Shown in pieces: positions 1 to 15,000 of a DNA stretch of 64,000 bases. Below the pieces are notes generated by a model that made no database searches, was not told the origin of the DNA, and worked only from the letters and a program-made list of their open reading frames with translations. Every line of letters begins with the position of its first letter. Position 1 is the first letter of the stretch. The position numbers and the translations under genes were made by a program. Source of the DNA: Pleodorina starrii (lineage: Eukaryota; Chlorophyta; Chlorophyceae; Chlamydomonadales; Volvocaceae); NCBI GenBank assembly GCA_030267565.1, contig BRXU01000026.1, positions 124,001-188,000 on the forward strand. Reading direction: 5' to 3'.

Positions 1-3000
1 TAAGGCTGGTGGCGTTGGAGGCGGTGGAGGAGGCGGCGATGTTGCTCATGGATGCGAGCGTTACGGACACCTGCGGGAGGGCCGGGCAGGGGATGACGGC
101 GGGCAGGGGATGAGGGCGGGCACGTTGTGAATACGGCATTGTGCATACCGGTGCGTGGTGTTTTGGGTTTTGGGGGTTATGGCGGTTGGCGGGGCGGTGT
201 GCATTTTGCGTTCTTCGCTACGGTAAGCGCCAAGGCGTGTGATTTAGGGTTGTTTTAGGGGATGGGGCCATAAGGGTGCTGCAGCTCTGCAAGCCTGACC
301 CGCGACAAACCCAAACATCCCAAACCCTGAACTGGGTGTTGCCTTCCGCTGCCGTACTGCGAGGAGCCCCACAGCCTTTCAACACCTTCGCGGCCACACG
401 CACACACCTGTCGGGCCGCAACCTCAACCGGCCAAACTCAAACTCCCAAACTCCCAAAATGCCCTTCATCGCCGTCATCCACCCACCGACGAGCCGTTGT
501 GCTCCGAGTTCACTCACTCACCTGCTGCGGGTCGTTCAGGTTGGTGGAGGACAGCAGCGCGCTGATGAGCGCCGCCGCCTGCGCCGAAGACAGCTGCGAG
601 GCGGCGCTGGCGGTGCTCTTGGTGGCGGCGCCACTGGGGGCGCCCTGCCGGCTGGTGCTGCCGCCGGTGCCCCCGCCGGAGCTGAGGTAGCCCAGCAGCA
701 GTGACATCTGGGCGGTGGCCTGGATGAGCCCGCGCCGGTCGTTGGACTGCGAGGGAGGTTCCGGGGAAGGGAAAGGGAAAGGGAAGGGGGAGGGGGAGGG
801 AGAGGAAGGGAGAGGGAGGGGAAGGGGGGGTGTTAAGAGTGCGATGTGACGGAGGGAAGGAGGTAGGAAGGGGGAGAGGGATGGAGGGGAAGTGGGAGGG
901 AAGTAGGGGTGGGTGCACACTGCACAGCCGTGCAGTGACAAGTCACGGGCGGTGGGGACTCGCGGGCCCGACCAACTGCTCGCCTGGGTAGGGGCTCAAT
1001 ACACGCACCTTTGCGGACCCATCCGACGTGGTTTGCGCTTCTTTGCGCGCCGGAGTGATTCCAACACGCAGTATCGCAACCTGGCAACAATTGCAACAGT
1101 CAAGCCCCGACCCGGTATGTTCCTTCTGAAGACCTCCGACCCGACCAACCCACCCCCCTTCCGCCCCCCTCCCGGCCCCCTCCCGGCTCGCTCACCAGGG
1201 TCAGCGCGCTGGTGTTGACAGAGCCCAGCAGCGCCGCCGCGTCGAAGCCGGCAGCCGGGGGCCGCACCGTCACCGTGGCGGCGCCGCACGCACGCGCCCC
1301 CTGGCTGTCGATCGCGCAGCCGTACAGCTGTACGGCTCCCTGCGCCAGGCCCACCAGCACCGCCGACGACAGCGCGCCCAGCTGCTGCGGCAGGTCCACG
1401 TAGCCGCTGCTGCTGCCGCGGGCGGCGCGCAGGCCGAACTCGAAGCTCAGCTGCGTCGCATCGAGATCGTCGTACCAACCGACGGCCCGCACGGACGCCA
1501 CGGCGGTTGGGAACTGGTCGGAGGGCAGCACGACCTTGAGGCAGGCCGATGCGTCGCCGGTGCCGGTGCCCAGGGTGCAGTACGGGGCGCTGTTGAGGGG
1601 CACGGTGAGCAGGGCGGTGCCGTTGTTGCCGTTGCGTGTCATGGCGGCGGCGATGGAGATGGAGCGGCGGGTGGAGGGCAGCAGTGCGGCGGGGATGGTG
1701 AGCAGGTAGGTGCCGGCGCCGCCGGAGACGGGCGTCAGGCCGGACACGGCGGGGACCTCGGGACTGCTCCAGCGGACGGCGGCGTCGCTGCAGGGAGGTG
1801 GGGGCGGGGGCAGGGGGGAAAGGGGTTTTAGGGTTTTAGGGGTGAAGAGTGAACTTAGGCAAGAATGAAATAAGAAGCTCAATAAGTGCTTGTAGGGGGG
1901 GCGGGGCGAGCCAGGCGGGGGAGGGGGGGGGAGGTTCATTGGTTGGGGGGGGCAGGCGAGTGGATGCGGAGCGCGGCGCGTGTGGGTCACGGCTGGCCAC
2001 GCATGGCATGGTTTCGGGGCAAGGTCCGACCTGGAAGGCAGGCAGGCAGGCAGAAGCTGCCAGGCGGGCAGAAGCAGCCAGCCAGCAGGAGGACGGGCTG
2101 CTGTTGGTCGCACGGTTGCTTCGCCCCGTGGCCTTCCCTAACGCAGACCACTAAGCTCCGAAACCCCCTTCAGCGCACCTTCGCCCTTCGCTGCCGTGCG
2201 CCCGTTCCAGCGCTCCCTCCTCCCCGCATCCCGACCACAAAGCACATCCCCGGGCCAGCCCAGCCCAGGCCGTCCCACCAAGTCCGGCAAACTCCCGCCA
2301 ACCCAAATCCAGTCCGTCCGTCCGTCCGTTCCGTCCGTCCACAGCTTTCGTGCACACCCAACGCTTCGCACCCAACGCTTCGCACCCAACGCTTCGCACC
2401 CAACGCTTCGCACCCACAGCTTCGCACCCAACGCACCCACAGCTTCGCACCCACCCACACACCCAACGCACGCACCTGTACGCGGCCGCGATCGCCAGCT
2501 TCACCGTCAGCGCCTGGTCGCAGCCGTGCGGGCCAGAGCAGCCACTCGAGGCGCACTGCCGCGTCAGCGTCCCGCGCGGGAAGGGCTCCGCAGCGGGCCG
2601 CGGCCGCACGTTGATGGAGGCGCTGGCAGTCAGCTGGGAGGCGCCGCGCGGCACCTGCTTGGAGACCGTGACTGTCAAGGTGTGCAGCACGCCGTTGCCC
2701 AGCAGCCCCGCCGGCAGCCTCCACACCCCCGGAAGCGTCTCCGAGTTGCCCCGGACGGCGCCGGTGAAGCAGGGCGTGGGGTGGTCCGCGCGCCTGGCGA
2801 GGGATGGAGGGAGGGCGGGTGCGGGGGCGGGAGGTGAAAAAGGGAGGTTGCGCGGGTGCGTGTGCGCAAGGATCACAGCAACAAGGGTGTACTACCGCGC
2901 AGTGCGGCGGCGCGCCCGCCGCGTCTTCGCACAGCGCTGCGCAGCGCAGCAACCCATTCCGCTGTGCTTCCCCGCCGCTTTCCTGCTCACCACCTCACCT

Positions 3001-6000
3001 ACCGTACACCACCCTGTTCCCTGCCCTCCGCATACACCCCTTCCCGCCCTCCCTTCCCGGCCTTCCACTCACCTGCACGACCACCTGAAGCTGAGCTGCT
3101 GCAGGTCCGGGGTGGTGTCGGGGTCCAGGGAGGACGTGGCGTTGAACAGCAGGTCGGTGTCGTCGGCCACGTCACCCGAGGGGCCGTCCAGCAGCGCGTA
3201 GGGTGGCGCGCCGGCGGCCGTCATGCTCACGTCGCCGGAGCCGCTCGCGCCTGGGTCAAGGCCAGGGCAGCAGACACCGTGGGGGGGGAGAAACATCTTT
3301 ACGGCGCAAGGCAGCGGGCCAAGAGAGGGCGCCGAAGGGGCCGGGACACGGTCGCAGCCGGGACAAGCTCACGGTCGCAGCCCGGACAAGCTCAAGGTCG
3401 CAGGAGAGCGAGCGAGCGAGCGAGCGAGCCCGACGCAGATCCGGGCAGGCCGAATCACCGCACGGCCCGCGAAGACAGCGAAGTGGGGGTCGTCCTGCCG
3501 CGCGCGGCTGTCCGAAATCAGTCCGCGCGCAAACCAGTCACAGTCTGCGGGTGGTCACGCACCCGAGGCCTTGTTGGCATACGAGGCGTTGACCCGCAGC
3601 TGGATGACCTGGCCGTGTACCGCCAGCAGCGGCGGCGGAAGGTACAGGGCCTGCTCTGTGGAGGGGGTCATGCCCGCCCAGCTGGAGGGGGAGCTCCACA
3701 GCCAGGACAGGGAGGTGCCTGAGGGGAGGGGAGGGGTTGGGCAGCGGTGAGGACAGAAACCGAGGGGGGCAGCGGTGAGGACAGACACCGAGGGGGGCAG
3801 CGGTAAGGACAGAAACCGAGGGGGGCAGCGGTGAGGACAGACACCGAGGGGGGCAGCGGTAAGAACAGAAACCGAGGGGGCAGCGGTAAGGACAGAAACC
3901 GAGGGGGGCAGCGGTAAGGACAGACACCGAGGGGGGGAGGGCCAAGCGAGTGCTTTGGAGGAGAGATGCACGGAGGCTAGGTTCGTCTGGGTGTGGGCAG
4001 AGCGGAACAGCAGCATTCGGCCGCACATAGAGGGCCAGCACATAGGGGGCAGCGGAGAGCCGAACAAGAGCCTACCTGCGCAAACCGCTCCCGCGTCGCC
4101 GGTAGCGCGAATGCCCGACGCCAGGCGGAAGGTCTGCCTAGACGGACCCGTCACCGTGACCGCTGGCGCATCCCCGTCTGCCGACGCTTTGCTAAACCTG
4201 AAGGTCCCGGACGAGGTGGTGCCTAGCCACGAAACCACATCCACGCGGATGCCGTAACCGTCGCCCACGGGCAGGCTGTCCGCCTCGGCCGAGGTCAGCG
4301 CCAGGACGAGGCGGTCGTTGGGTTTGGCGAGGCCGTTGGCGCGGTCAACCGCAGTCTGTAGCGTCGCCCAGCCGCTGGCGTTGATTGATGAGGAGGTGCT
4401 GGCGTTGCGCCACAGCGCCCACGTGACGTTGACCCAGGAGGTGCGGCCCGAGGGGTCGCTGGAGGCGGAGGCATCGAAGGAGGGCGCCACGGCCGAGGCG
4501 GCCTGCAGCAGGCTGCTGCTGCCGTCGTCGGGGCAGGGCTGAGGGATGGCGGCCGGGCCGACGACGGCGGCTGATGGCGACACGCATGACGTGCAGGAAA
4601 GCACCTGGTGGAACGGGGCGAGAGTCCGCGAAGATGAGATTGGTGAGACTTTCCGGAAGCGCAGTCAAAGAGCTCTGGGGCCTCAACGGTTATGATAAGA
4701 CATGGCATACGTTTGTTTAGGCTGTAATGCTGTCGTAAAACGTAAAAGCCTGGACGGTACACTGTAATCGTTACGGTTTCACCAAACGTCCAACTTCCAA
4801 CTTTCACAAGATACATCAAGAAACCTACGCTACAACATCCCTACGTGACCTCGTTTTGGGGATCACGCGTTATGACAAGAGAAGACTTGAACGACAGCCA
4901 ACGGGCAATTTGAACCCGCAGGCTTCTGCTTCAAGCGGCGGAACGCTGTGAATTAAAAAGTGCAATAGCGACGAATTCTTATTCCCGATTAAGCATTCTC
5001 GAGAAGGCAATTCGGCGTGTCGTGACGGTGCGTTTGTCGTATCGAGCATTCCACAGTACACCGCCACACACGCAACCGCCAAGGCCCCAATCCACACATC
5101 CCCACAGCCCCATAAGCCAAAAGGATCGCAGCTCTGATTTCGGCCTTGCCCCGCTTAGGGTTACTCACCGTGACATCTCCACCGAATGACGCCGATGGGT
5201 CCACCTGAGCCACCATCGCCGATCCGATGGCCAGGAACACCAGCGACTGGCCCGGCTGCATGGCATTGCAAGTTTGCAATTTTCCAGGGATCGTGACTGA
5301 TGCCAACCGAAACTTGCGCGTGCCATGCGTAACAGCCGAGGGCATGCGGTCGTGTGTGGCTGCGTGCGGCGGCCATGGCTTGTAGATGTTGGGGAAACGC
5401 AAGATACTAGGAGCCGCCCTCGTCGTGGCCAGCGGGTGGATACGCGCGCTGTGCCTGCCTGCCTGCCTGCTGCTCTCCTTGTCTGGGCCCCCGGAAACAG
5501 CGGTAAACATTAAGGGCTTACGTACGCACAGGGAAATTTCCTTTGCGTGCGTGCTACTTCCGGTCGCCCAACGGAAATCCCTGGGTCCGCGTAGCATCCG
5601 CCCCAAGCCTAACCCGCATCTTACGGTGTCGATCCCCCAGGAACCAGGAACCAGGAACCAGGAACCATGCACCCACGGCAGCCCACGCATGTGGACTCGA
5701 CCTGTGCGTACGTGTCCTACACCACTATAGATCATCATTTTGTCTCGCACTTGCATCTATCGGCCCCGCCTCACCATGATGCTCGCGGATGGTAGCAGCG
5801 TGACGGTCAGCGCATTGCCGGAGGAGCTGCACAGCGCCGCTGAGCCGCCGAGCAGCCCCGTCGTGGCGCCGTCAAAGATGCCGCCGCACGCCGCGCTGCT
5901 CAGCGGCACTGCGAAGGCATTCAGGCGCACCGCTATCGACTTGCCATCCGCCGCCAGGCGTGCCGACGTGGGCCTGAGGTTCCGCGGCCGGCACTTGCCG

Positions 6001-9000
6001 GCACACGTCACGCTGGCCAGCGCCTGGGTGACCGAATCGCACGTCCACTCACGACAGGAGGCAGACGCCACGCAGACCTCGTCCTCCCCTGTGCAAGCGC
6101 CCTCGCCGGCCGTCAGAGCGCCCGGCGTGCAAGAAGCGGCGCCGGCGTTCAGCTGCAGTATCGTCGCGGCCGTGGATGGCAGGTCACAGTAGCGGGTGCA
6201 GTTGCCGAGGCTGTAGCAGACGTCCCGGCCGTGGACGCAGCTGCAGACTTGCAGCGGTGTGGAAGTCTCGTCGTCGTCGTTGAAGTAGCAGAGCTCTCCG
6301 GTACCGCACTGGGAAGTCGACCGGCAGGCGCCCGCCGCGGTCGGGTCGCCGGTGCTGGGCAACACCGTGTCCTGGCCGCCCACCACGCCCTCCGCTGTGC
6401 ACAGGTCCAGGGCACCCGTCAGGCTGGCTCCGGAACCGTCGGCGCTGGCCACAGTCAGTGCCGTACAGTTGGTGCTGCTGCTGGTTTCGCTGGTGACGCT
6501 CTTATCGCACCGTCCCAGGGTGGCGCATATCAAGCCGGCACGGGCGGCCATATTGGTGGTGCCTGCAAGGATGGTGGTGGCGACGGAGAGGCAGGAGGTT
6601 TTGGAAAAGGCGGAGGGGTACTGGTTGCAGAGCTCCAGGAAGGTGTTGGACTGCGCAGTGGTATTGCTGGAACCGGCGGCAGCTGCAATGTTGGCGGCAG
6701 CGGCAAAGGGGCCGAAGATGTCGAGGCAGTCCTCGCAGACACCGCAGCGGTCGTCGGACGGAGCGAAGGGGGGCAAGGGCGGGCGCGGCGGTGGCGGGGA
6801 TGAGGATTGCTGAGGCGGCGGGGCTGTGGGCATGAAGGTGGACGGGAATGGCTGTGATGGGACGAAGGGTGGCGGTGGAGAAGGGGGGCGTCTCTTGATT
6901 TCAAGGGGCATATTGGGTATCATGGGCGGGGAAGGGGGATATGCTCCGTACACCGGTGGGGGATTCAGTCGAGGACGCGAGGGTGGCGGCCTGCTTCCAT
7001 ATGAAGGGCCGGGAATCGGTGGGGCATCGAGCACAAGGGAGCGTGGTGGTGAGGGCTTCAATGGTGGCGGGCTGACCATCTGAGCTGGGTAGGAAGGTGC
7101 TGGCGGTATTGGCGGCCTGACACTGGGTGGCGGGGGTACCGAGGTCGGTGGTGGGGCTCCTTCAGGGGAGGGTGAGGGTGGTGGGGGCGGAGCACTGCCA
7201 TACACTGGACCCACATACGCTGGTGGAAGTGGTGATGGCGGGGTCGGGGGTGATGGGCTGAACATGGTGTCAGGGGAGGGAGGGGAAGGAGGCAAGGGCG
7301 GGTTACTTCCATGTATGGGGCCAGGATAGGATGGTGGCGGTTGTGGTGGTGGTAATGAGGGAGGAGACGGCGGCAGAGATGGAGATGGTGAAATTGGTGG
7401 GGGTGGAGGTGGGGCTAGGGAATCAGGGTAGTTGGGTGGTGGTGGTGATGGATGAGAGGGTGGTGGTGGTGATGGATGAGAGGGTGGTGGTGATAATGGA
7501 TGAGAGGGTGGTGGTGGTGATGGATGAGAGGGTGGTGGCCGATCATTGGGATAAGTTGGGCCTGCATTTGGTGGCGGTGCTGGTGGGGTTGGCACTGGTG
7601 GTGCGGGTAGAGGTGTTGATGGGGTTGGAGATGGTGGTGGGGTGTGGGAATGGCTGGGTCCCACATATGACGGTGGTGGTGGGGCGGTTGGGGGTGGTGG
7701 AGAGGTGTGGGAATGAGGAGGTGGTAATGGGATTAGGGGTGGTGGTGATGGGATTTGGGGTGGTGGCGAGTTGTGGGTGTTGTTGGGTCCAATATATATT
7801 GGAGGTGGTGGTGAGGGGATGTGTGGTGGAGACATGTTGGCTGGTGTCTTTGGTGGGGGGTATGGGGACAAAGTGTAGCCATACGGTGAAACAGGGTTAG
7901 GCGGGGGGCGAGCGGGAATTGTAGGGGGTGGTTGTGTAAAAGAGGAGGGTGGTGTTGGTGCGGCTGGGGGTGGCCTCATTGCTATTGTCGGGTACAATGG
8001 TGGTGGTGATGGTGATGGTGGCAGCGGTGATGGTGGCAGCAGTGATGGAGGTGATGGAGGTGACAATGGTGGTGAGCTGTTGCCATATGAGGGTGGTGGT
8101 AATGGTGGTGGTGATGATGACAATGGTGTTGATGGTGGCAGCAGTGATGGTGATGGTGGTGATGGAGGTGACAATGGTGGTGAGCTGTTGCCATATGAGG
8201 GTGGTGGTAATGGTGGTGGTGATGATGACAATGGTGTTGATGGTGGCAGCAGTGATGGTGATGGTGGTGATGGAGGTGACACTGGTGGTGAGCTGTTGCC
8301 ATATGAGGGTGGTGATAATGGTGGTGGTGATAATAATGGTGTTGATGGTGGCAGCAGTGATGGTGATGGTGGTGATGGTGCTATTGGTGGAGGACGTAAT
8401 GGCATGAAGTTCGAAGGAGGATTGGGAGACGGTGAAGATGGTGGGGGAGGATCCTGCCTGAAGTAGGGGCCTCCGTATGGTGGTGGTGCATTTGGTGGTG
8501 AGGGTGGCAGCCCTACTGGAGGTTGGGGTGGACTGTGTGCCCTATTAGTATCATTGTCAGGTGATGGTGCTGGAAAAGGTGGGGCTGGAAAAGGTGGAGT
8601 GTTGACCAGTACAGGACCAGCATATGGTGGTGGTGGTGGTGAGGGAGGTAATGGAGGAGATGGAAGTGGTGATGGTGGATGCCGTGTTGAGGGTGGTGAC
8701 ATGAATGGGTACTGTGGTGGTGGTGATAGTATTGGTGATCCTGGTGATGAAGGTCGGGAAGGAATAGGTGTGAAAGCTGTATAGGAGGGTAGAAGTGGTG
8801 GTGGCGGCTGGTGACTGCCATAGGGAGGTGGTGGTGGTGGTGGTGGTGGTGGGTGTGGTGGTGGTGGTGGTGGGTGTGGTGGTGGTGGTGGGTGTGGTGG
8901 TGGTGGTGGTGGTGGTGGTGGTGGTGGTGGTGGGTGTGGTTGTGGTGGTTGTGGTGGTTGCGGTGATGGTGGTGATGGTGATGGTGGTGGAATGTTTGAG

Positions 9001-12000
9001 GGAGGAGGCACAGGTGAAGTGGGTGGTACTGGTGCAGGTGGGTATGTGGCATCAGCATCATAGTAGGGTGGTGGTGGTGAGGCAAACACATAGTAGGGAG
9101 GTGGTGGTGGTGAGGCATAAGAAGAGTAGTAGGGTGGTGGGGGGCTGCTGCCATATGAGGGATCTCCGTAGTATGGTGGCGGTGGTGGTGTAGCATCTAC
9201 ATAGTAGGGTGGTGGTGGTGAGGCATTAGATGAGTAGTAGGGTGGAGGTGGTGGGGCATAAGCGTAATAGGGTGGTGGTGGGCTGCTGCCATATGAGGGA
9301 CCTCCGTAGTATGGTGATGGTGGTGGTGAAGCATCCACATAGTAGGGTGGCGGTGGTGGTGAGGCATTTGTAGAGTAGTAGGGTGGAGGTGGTGGGGCAT
9401 AAGTATAATAGGGTGGTGGTGGGCTGCTGCCATATGAGGGACCTCTGTAGTATGGTGGTGGTGGTGGTGAAGCATCCACATAGTAGGGTGGCGGTGGTGG
9501 TGAGGCATTTGTAGAGTAGTAGGGTGGAGGTGGTGGGGCATAAGTATAATAGGGTGGTGGTGGGCTGCTGCCATATGAGGGACCTCCGTAGTATGGTGGT
9601 GGTGGTGGTGAAGCATCCACATAGTAGGGTGGTGGTGGTGAGGCATACGTAGAGTAGTAGGGTGGTGGTGGGCTGCTGCCATATGAGGGACCTCCGTAGT
9701 ATGGTGGTGGTGGTGAGGCATACACATTGTAGGGTGGAGGTTGTGGGGCATAAGTGTAATAGGGTGGAGGCGGGCTGCTGCCGTAGGAGGGCCCAGCATA
9801 GGGTGGTGGTGGGGGTGGGAATGAATCATCGGCTGTGTAGTATGGAGGGGGTGGTGGAGGCGGGCTGCTGCCATAGGAGGGCCCAGCATAGGGTGGTGGT
9901 GGGGGTGGGAATGAATCATCAGCTGTGTAATATGGAGGGGGTGGTGGAGGCGGGCTGCTGCCGTAGGAGGGCCCAGCATAGGGTGGTGGTGGGGGTGGGA
10001 ATGAATCATCCACTGTGTAATACGGAGGGGGTGGTGGAGGCGGGCTGCTGCCATAGGAGGGCCCAGCATAGGGTGGTGGTGGGGGTGGGAATGAATCATC
10101 CGCTATGTAATACGGAGGGGGTGGTGGAGGCGGGCTGCTGCCATAGGAGGGCCCAGCATAGGGTGGTGGTGGGGGTGGGAATGAATCATCAGCTGTGTAA
10201 TACGGAGGGGGTGGTGGAGGCGGGCTGCTGCCATAGGAGGGCCCAGCATAGGGTGGTGGTGGGGGTGGGGGTGAATCATCAGCTGTGTAATACGGAGGGG
10301 GTGGTGGAGGCGGGCTGCTGCCGTAGGAGGGCCCAGCATAGGGTGGTGGTGGGGGTGGGAATGAATCATCCGCTATGTAATACGGAGGGGGTGGTGGAGG
10401 CGGGCTGCTGCCATAGGAGGGCCCAGCATAGGGTGGTGGTGGGGGTGGGGGTGAATCATCAGCTGTGTAATACGGAGGGGGTGGTGGAGGCGGGCTGCTG
10501 CCATAGGAGGGCCCAGCATAGGGTGGTGGTGGGGGTGGGAATGAATCATCCGCTGTGTAATATGGAGGGGGTGGTGGAGGCGGGCTGCTGCCATAGGAGG
10601 GCCCAGCATAGGGTGGTGGTGGGGGTGGGAATGAATCATCGGCTATGTAATATGGAGGGGGTGGTGGAGGCGGGCTGCTGCCATAGGAGGGCCCAGCATA
10701 GGGTGGTGGTGGGGGTGGGAATGAATCATCGGCTATGTAATACGGAGGGGGTGGTGGAGGCGGGCTGCTGCCATAGGAGGGCCCAGCATAGGGTGGTGGT
10801 GGGGGTGGGAATGAATCATCCGCTGTGTAATATGGAGGGGGTGGTGGAGGCGGGCTGCTGCCGTAGGAGGGCCCAGCATAGGGTGGTGGTGGGGGTGGGA
10901 ATGAATCATCCGCTATGTAATACGGAGGGGGTGGTGGAGGCGGGCTGCTGCCATAGGAGGGCCCAGCATAGGGTGGTAGTGGGGGTGGGGGTGAATCATC
11001 AGCTGTGTAATACGGAGGGGGTGGTGGAGGCGGGCTGCTGCCGTAGGAGGGCCCAGCATAGGGTGGTGGTGGGGGTGGGAATGAATCATCCGCTGTGTAA
11101 TACGGAGGGGGTGGTGGAGGCGGGCTGCTGCCGTAGGAGGGCCCAGCATAGGGTGCTGGTGGGGGCGGGAATGAATCATCCGCTATGTAATACGGAGGGG
11201 GTGGTGGAGGCGGGCTGCTGCCATAGGAGGGCCCAGCATAGGGTGGGGGTGGGGGTGGGGGTGAATCATCAGCTGTGTAATACGGAGGGGGTGGTGGAGG
11301 CGGGCTGCTGCCATAGGAGGGCCCAGCATAGGGTGGTGGTGGGGGTGGGAATGAATCATCCGCTGTGTAATATGGAGGGGGTGGTGGAGGCGGGCTGCTG
11401 CCATAGGAGGGCCCAGCATAGGGTGGTGGTGGGGGTGGGAATGAATCATCGGCTATGTAATACGGAGGGGGTGGTGGAGGCGGGCTGCTGCCATAGGAGG
11501 GCCCAGCATTGGGTGGTGGTGGGGGTGGGAATGAATCATCCGCTGTGTAATATGGAGGGGGTGGTGGAGGCGGGCTGCTGCCGTAGGAGGGCCCAGCGTA
11601 GGGTGGTGGTGGGGGTGGGAATGAATCATCCGCTATGTAATACGGAGGGGGTGGTGGAGGCGGGATGCTGCCATAGGAGGGCCCAGCATAGGGTGGTGGT
11701 GGGGGTGGGAATGAATCATCGGCTATGTAATACGGAGGGGGTGGTGGAGGCGGGCTGCTGCCGTAGGAGGGCCCAGCATAGGGTGGTGGTGGGGGTGGGA
11801 ATGAATCATCAGCTGTGTAATACGGAGGGGGTGGTGGAGGCGGGCTGCTGCCGTAGGAGGGCCCAGCATAGGGTGGTGGTGGGGGCGGGAATGAATCATC
11901 CGCTATGTAATACGGAGGGGGTGGTGGAGGCGGGCTGCTGCCATAGGAGGGCCCAGCATAGGGTGGTGGTGGGGGTGGGGGTGAATCATCAGCTGTGTAA

Positions 12001-15000
12001 TACGGAGGGGGTGGTGGAGGCGGGCTGCTGCCATAGGAGGGCCCAGCATAGGGTGGTGGTGGGGGTGGGAATGAATCATCAGCTGTGTAATACGGAGGGG
12101 GTGGTGGAGGCGGGCTGCTGCCATAGGAGGGCCCAGCATAGGGTGGTGGTGGAGGTGGGAATGAATCATCAGCTGTGTAATATGGAGGGGGTGGTGGAGG
12201 CGGGCTGCTGCCATAGGAGGGCCCAGCATAGGGTGGTGGTGGGGGTGGGAATGAATCATCGGCTTTGTAATACGGAGGGGGTGGTGGAGGCGGGCTGCTG
12301 CCATAGGAGGGCCCAGCATAGGGTGGTGGTGGGGTTGGGGGTGAATCATCAGCTGTGTAATACGGAGGGGGTGGTGGAGGCGGGCTGCTGCCATAGGAGG
12401 GCCCAGCATAGGGTGGTGGTGGGGGTGGGAATGAATCATCAGCTGTGTAATACGGAGGGGGTGGTGGAGGCGGGCTGCTGCCATAGGAGGGCCCAGCATA
12501 GGGTGGTGGTGGGGGTGGGAATGAATCATCAGCTGTGTAATATGGAGGGGTTGGTGGAGGCGGGCTGCTGCCATAGGAGGGCCCAGCATAGGGTGGTGGT
12601 GGGGGTGGGAATGAATCATCGGCTCTGTAATACAGAGGGGGTGGTGGAGGCGGACTGCTGCCATAGGAGGGCCCAGCATAGGGTGGTGGTGGGGTTGGGG
12701 GTGAATCATCAGCTGTGTAATACGGAGGGGGTGGTGGAGGCGGGCTGCTGCCATAGGAGGGCCCAGCATAGGGTGGTGGTGGGGGTGGGAATGAATCATC
12801 GGCTATGTAATACGGAGGGGGTGGTGGAGGCGGGCTGCTGCCATAGGAGGGCCCAGCATAGGGTGGTGGTGGGGTTGGGGGTGAATCATCAGCTGTGTAA
12901 TACGGAGGGGGTGGTGGAGGCGGGCTGCTGCCATAGGAGGGCCCAGCATAGGGTGGTGGTGGGGGTGGGAATGAATCATCGGCTATGTAATACGGAGGGG
13001 GTGGTGGAGGCGGGCTGCTGCCATAGGAGGGCCCAGCATAGGGTGGTGGTGGGGTTGGGGGTGAATCATCAGCTGTGTAATACGGAGGGGGTGGTGGAGG
13101 CGGGCTGCTGCCATAGGAGGGCCCAGCATAGGGTGGTGGTGGGGGTGGGAATGAACCATCAGCTGTGTAATACGGAGGGGGTGGTGGAGGCGGGCTGCTG
13201 CCATAGGAGGGCCCAGCATAGGGCGGTGGTGGGGGTGGGAATGAATCATCAGCTGTGTAATATGGAGGGGGTGGTGGAGGCGGGCTGCTGCCATAGGAGG
13301 GCCCAGCATAGGGTGGTGGTGGGGGTGGGAATGAATCATCGGCTATGTAATATGGAGGGGGTGGTGGAGGCGGGCTGCTGCCGTAGGAGGGCCCAGCATA
13401 GGGTGGTGGTGGGGGTGGGAATGAATCATCGGCTGTGTAGTATGGAGGGGGTGGTGGAGGCGGGCTGCTGCCATAGGAGGGCCCAGCATAGGGTGGTGGT
13501 GGGGGTGGGAATGAATCATCGGCTGTGTAGTATGGAGGGGGTGGTGGAGGCGGGCTGCTGCCGTAGGAGGGCCCAGCATAGGGTGGTGGTGGGGGTGGGA
13601 ATGAATCATCCGCTATGTAATATGGAGGGGGTGGTGGAGGCGGGCTGCTGCCATAGGAGGGCCCAGCATAGGGTGGTGGTGGGGGTGGGAATGAATCATC
13701 CGCTGTGTAATATGGAGGGGGTGGTGGAGGCGGGCTGCTGCCGTAGGAGGGCCCAGCATAGGGTGGTGGTGGGGGCGGGAATGAATCATCCGCTATGTAA
13801 TACGGAGGGGGTGGTGGAGGCGGGCTGCTGCCATAGGAGGGCCCAGCATAGGGTGGTGGTGGAGGTGGGAATGAATCATCCGCTTTGTAATAGGGAGGGG
13901 GTGGTGGAGGCGGGCTGCTGCCATAGGAGGGCCCAGCAAAGGGTGGTGGTGGGGGTGGGGGTGAATCATCAGCTGTGTAATACGGAGGGGGTGGTGGAGG
14001 CGGGCTGCTGCCGTAGGAGGGCCCAGCATAGGGTGGTGGTGGGGGTGGGAATGAATCATCCGCTATGTAATACGGAGGGGGTGGTGGAGGCGGGCTGCTG
14101 CCATAGGAGGGCCCAGCATAGGGTGGTGGTGGGGGTGGGGGTGAATCATCAGCTGTGTAATACGGAGGGGGTGGTGGAGGCGGGCTGCTGCCATAGGAGG
14201 GCCCAGCATAGGGTGGTGGTGGGGGTGGGAATGAATCATCAGCTGTGTAATACGGAGGGGGTGGTGGAGGCGGGCTGCTGCCATAGGAGGGCCCAGCATA
14301 GGGTGGTGGTGGGGGTGGGGGTGAATCATCAGCTGTGTAATATGGAGGGGGTGGTGGAGGCGAGCTGCTGCCGTAGGAGGGCCCAGCATAGGGTGGTGGT
14401 GGGGGTGGGAATGAATCATCCGCTATGTAATATGGAGGGGGTGGTGGAGGCGGGCTGCTGCCATAGGAGGGCCCAGCATAGGGTGGTGGTGGAGGTGGGA
14501 ATGAATCATCAGCTGAGTAATATGGAGGGGGTGGTGGGGGCGGGCTGCTGCCATAGGAGGGCCCAGCATAGGGTGGTGGTGGGGGTGGGAATGAATCATC
14601 CGCTATGTAATACGGAGGGGGTGGTGGAGGCGGGCTGCTGCCATAGGAGGGCCCAGCATAGGGTGGTGGTGGGGGTGGGAATGAATCATCAGCTGTGTAA
14701 TACGGAGGGGGTGGTGGAGGCGGGCTGCTGCCATAGGAGGGCCCAGCATAGGGTGGTGGTGGAGGTGGGAATGAATCATCAGCTGTGTAATATGGAGGGG
14801 GTGGTGGAGGCGGGCTGCTGCCATAGGAGGGCCCAGCATAGGGTGGTGGTGGGGGTGGGAATGAATCATCCGCTATGTAATACGGAGGGGGTGGTGGAGG
14901 CGGGCTGCTGCCATAGGAGGGCCCAGCATAGGGTGGTGGTGGGGGTGGGAATGAATCATCAGCTGTGTAATACGGAGGGGGTGGTGGAGGCGGGCTGCTG

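Noticed and set aside
8513..9196. His-rich minus-strand frame (many HHH runs)
   Set aside because: It is a frame shift of the Pro-codon repeats (CCACCA read as CAC). The Pro frame is continuous with the saposin and REJ parts.
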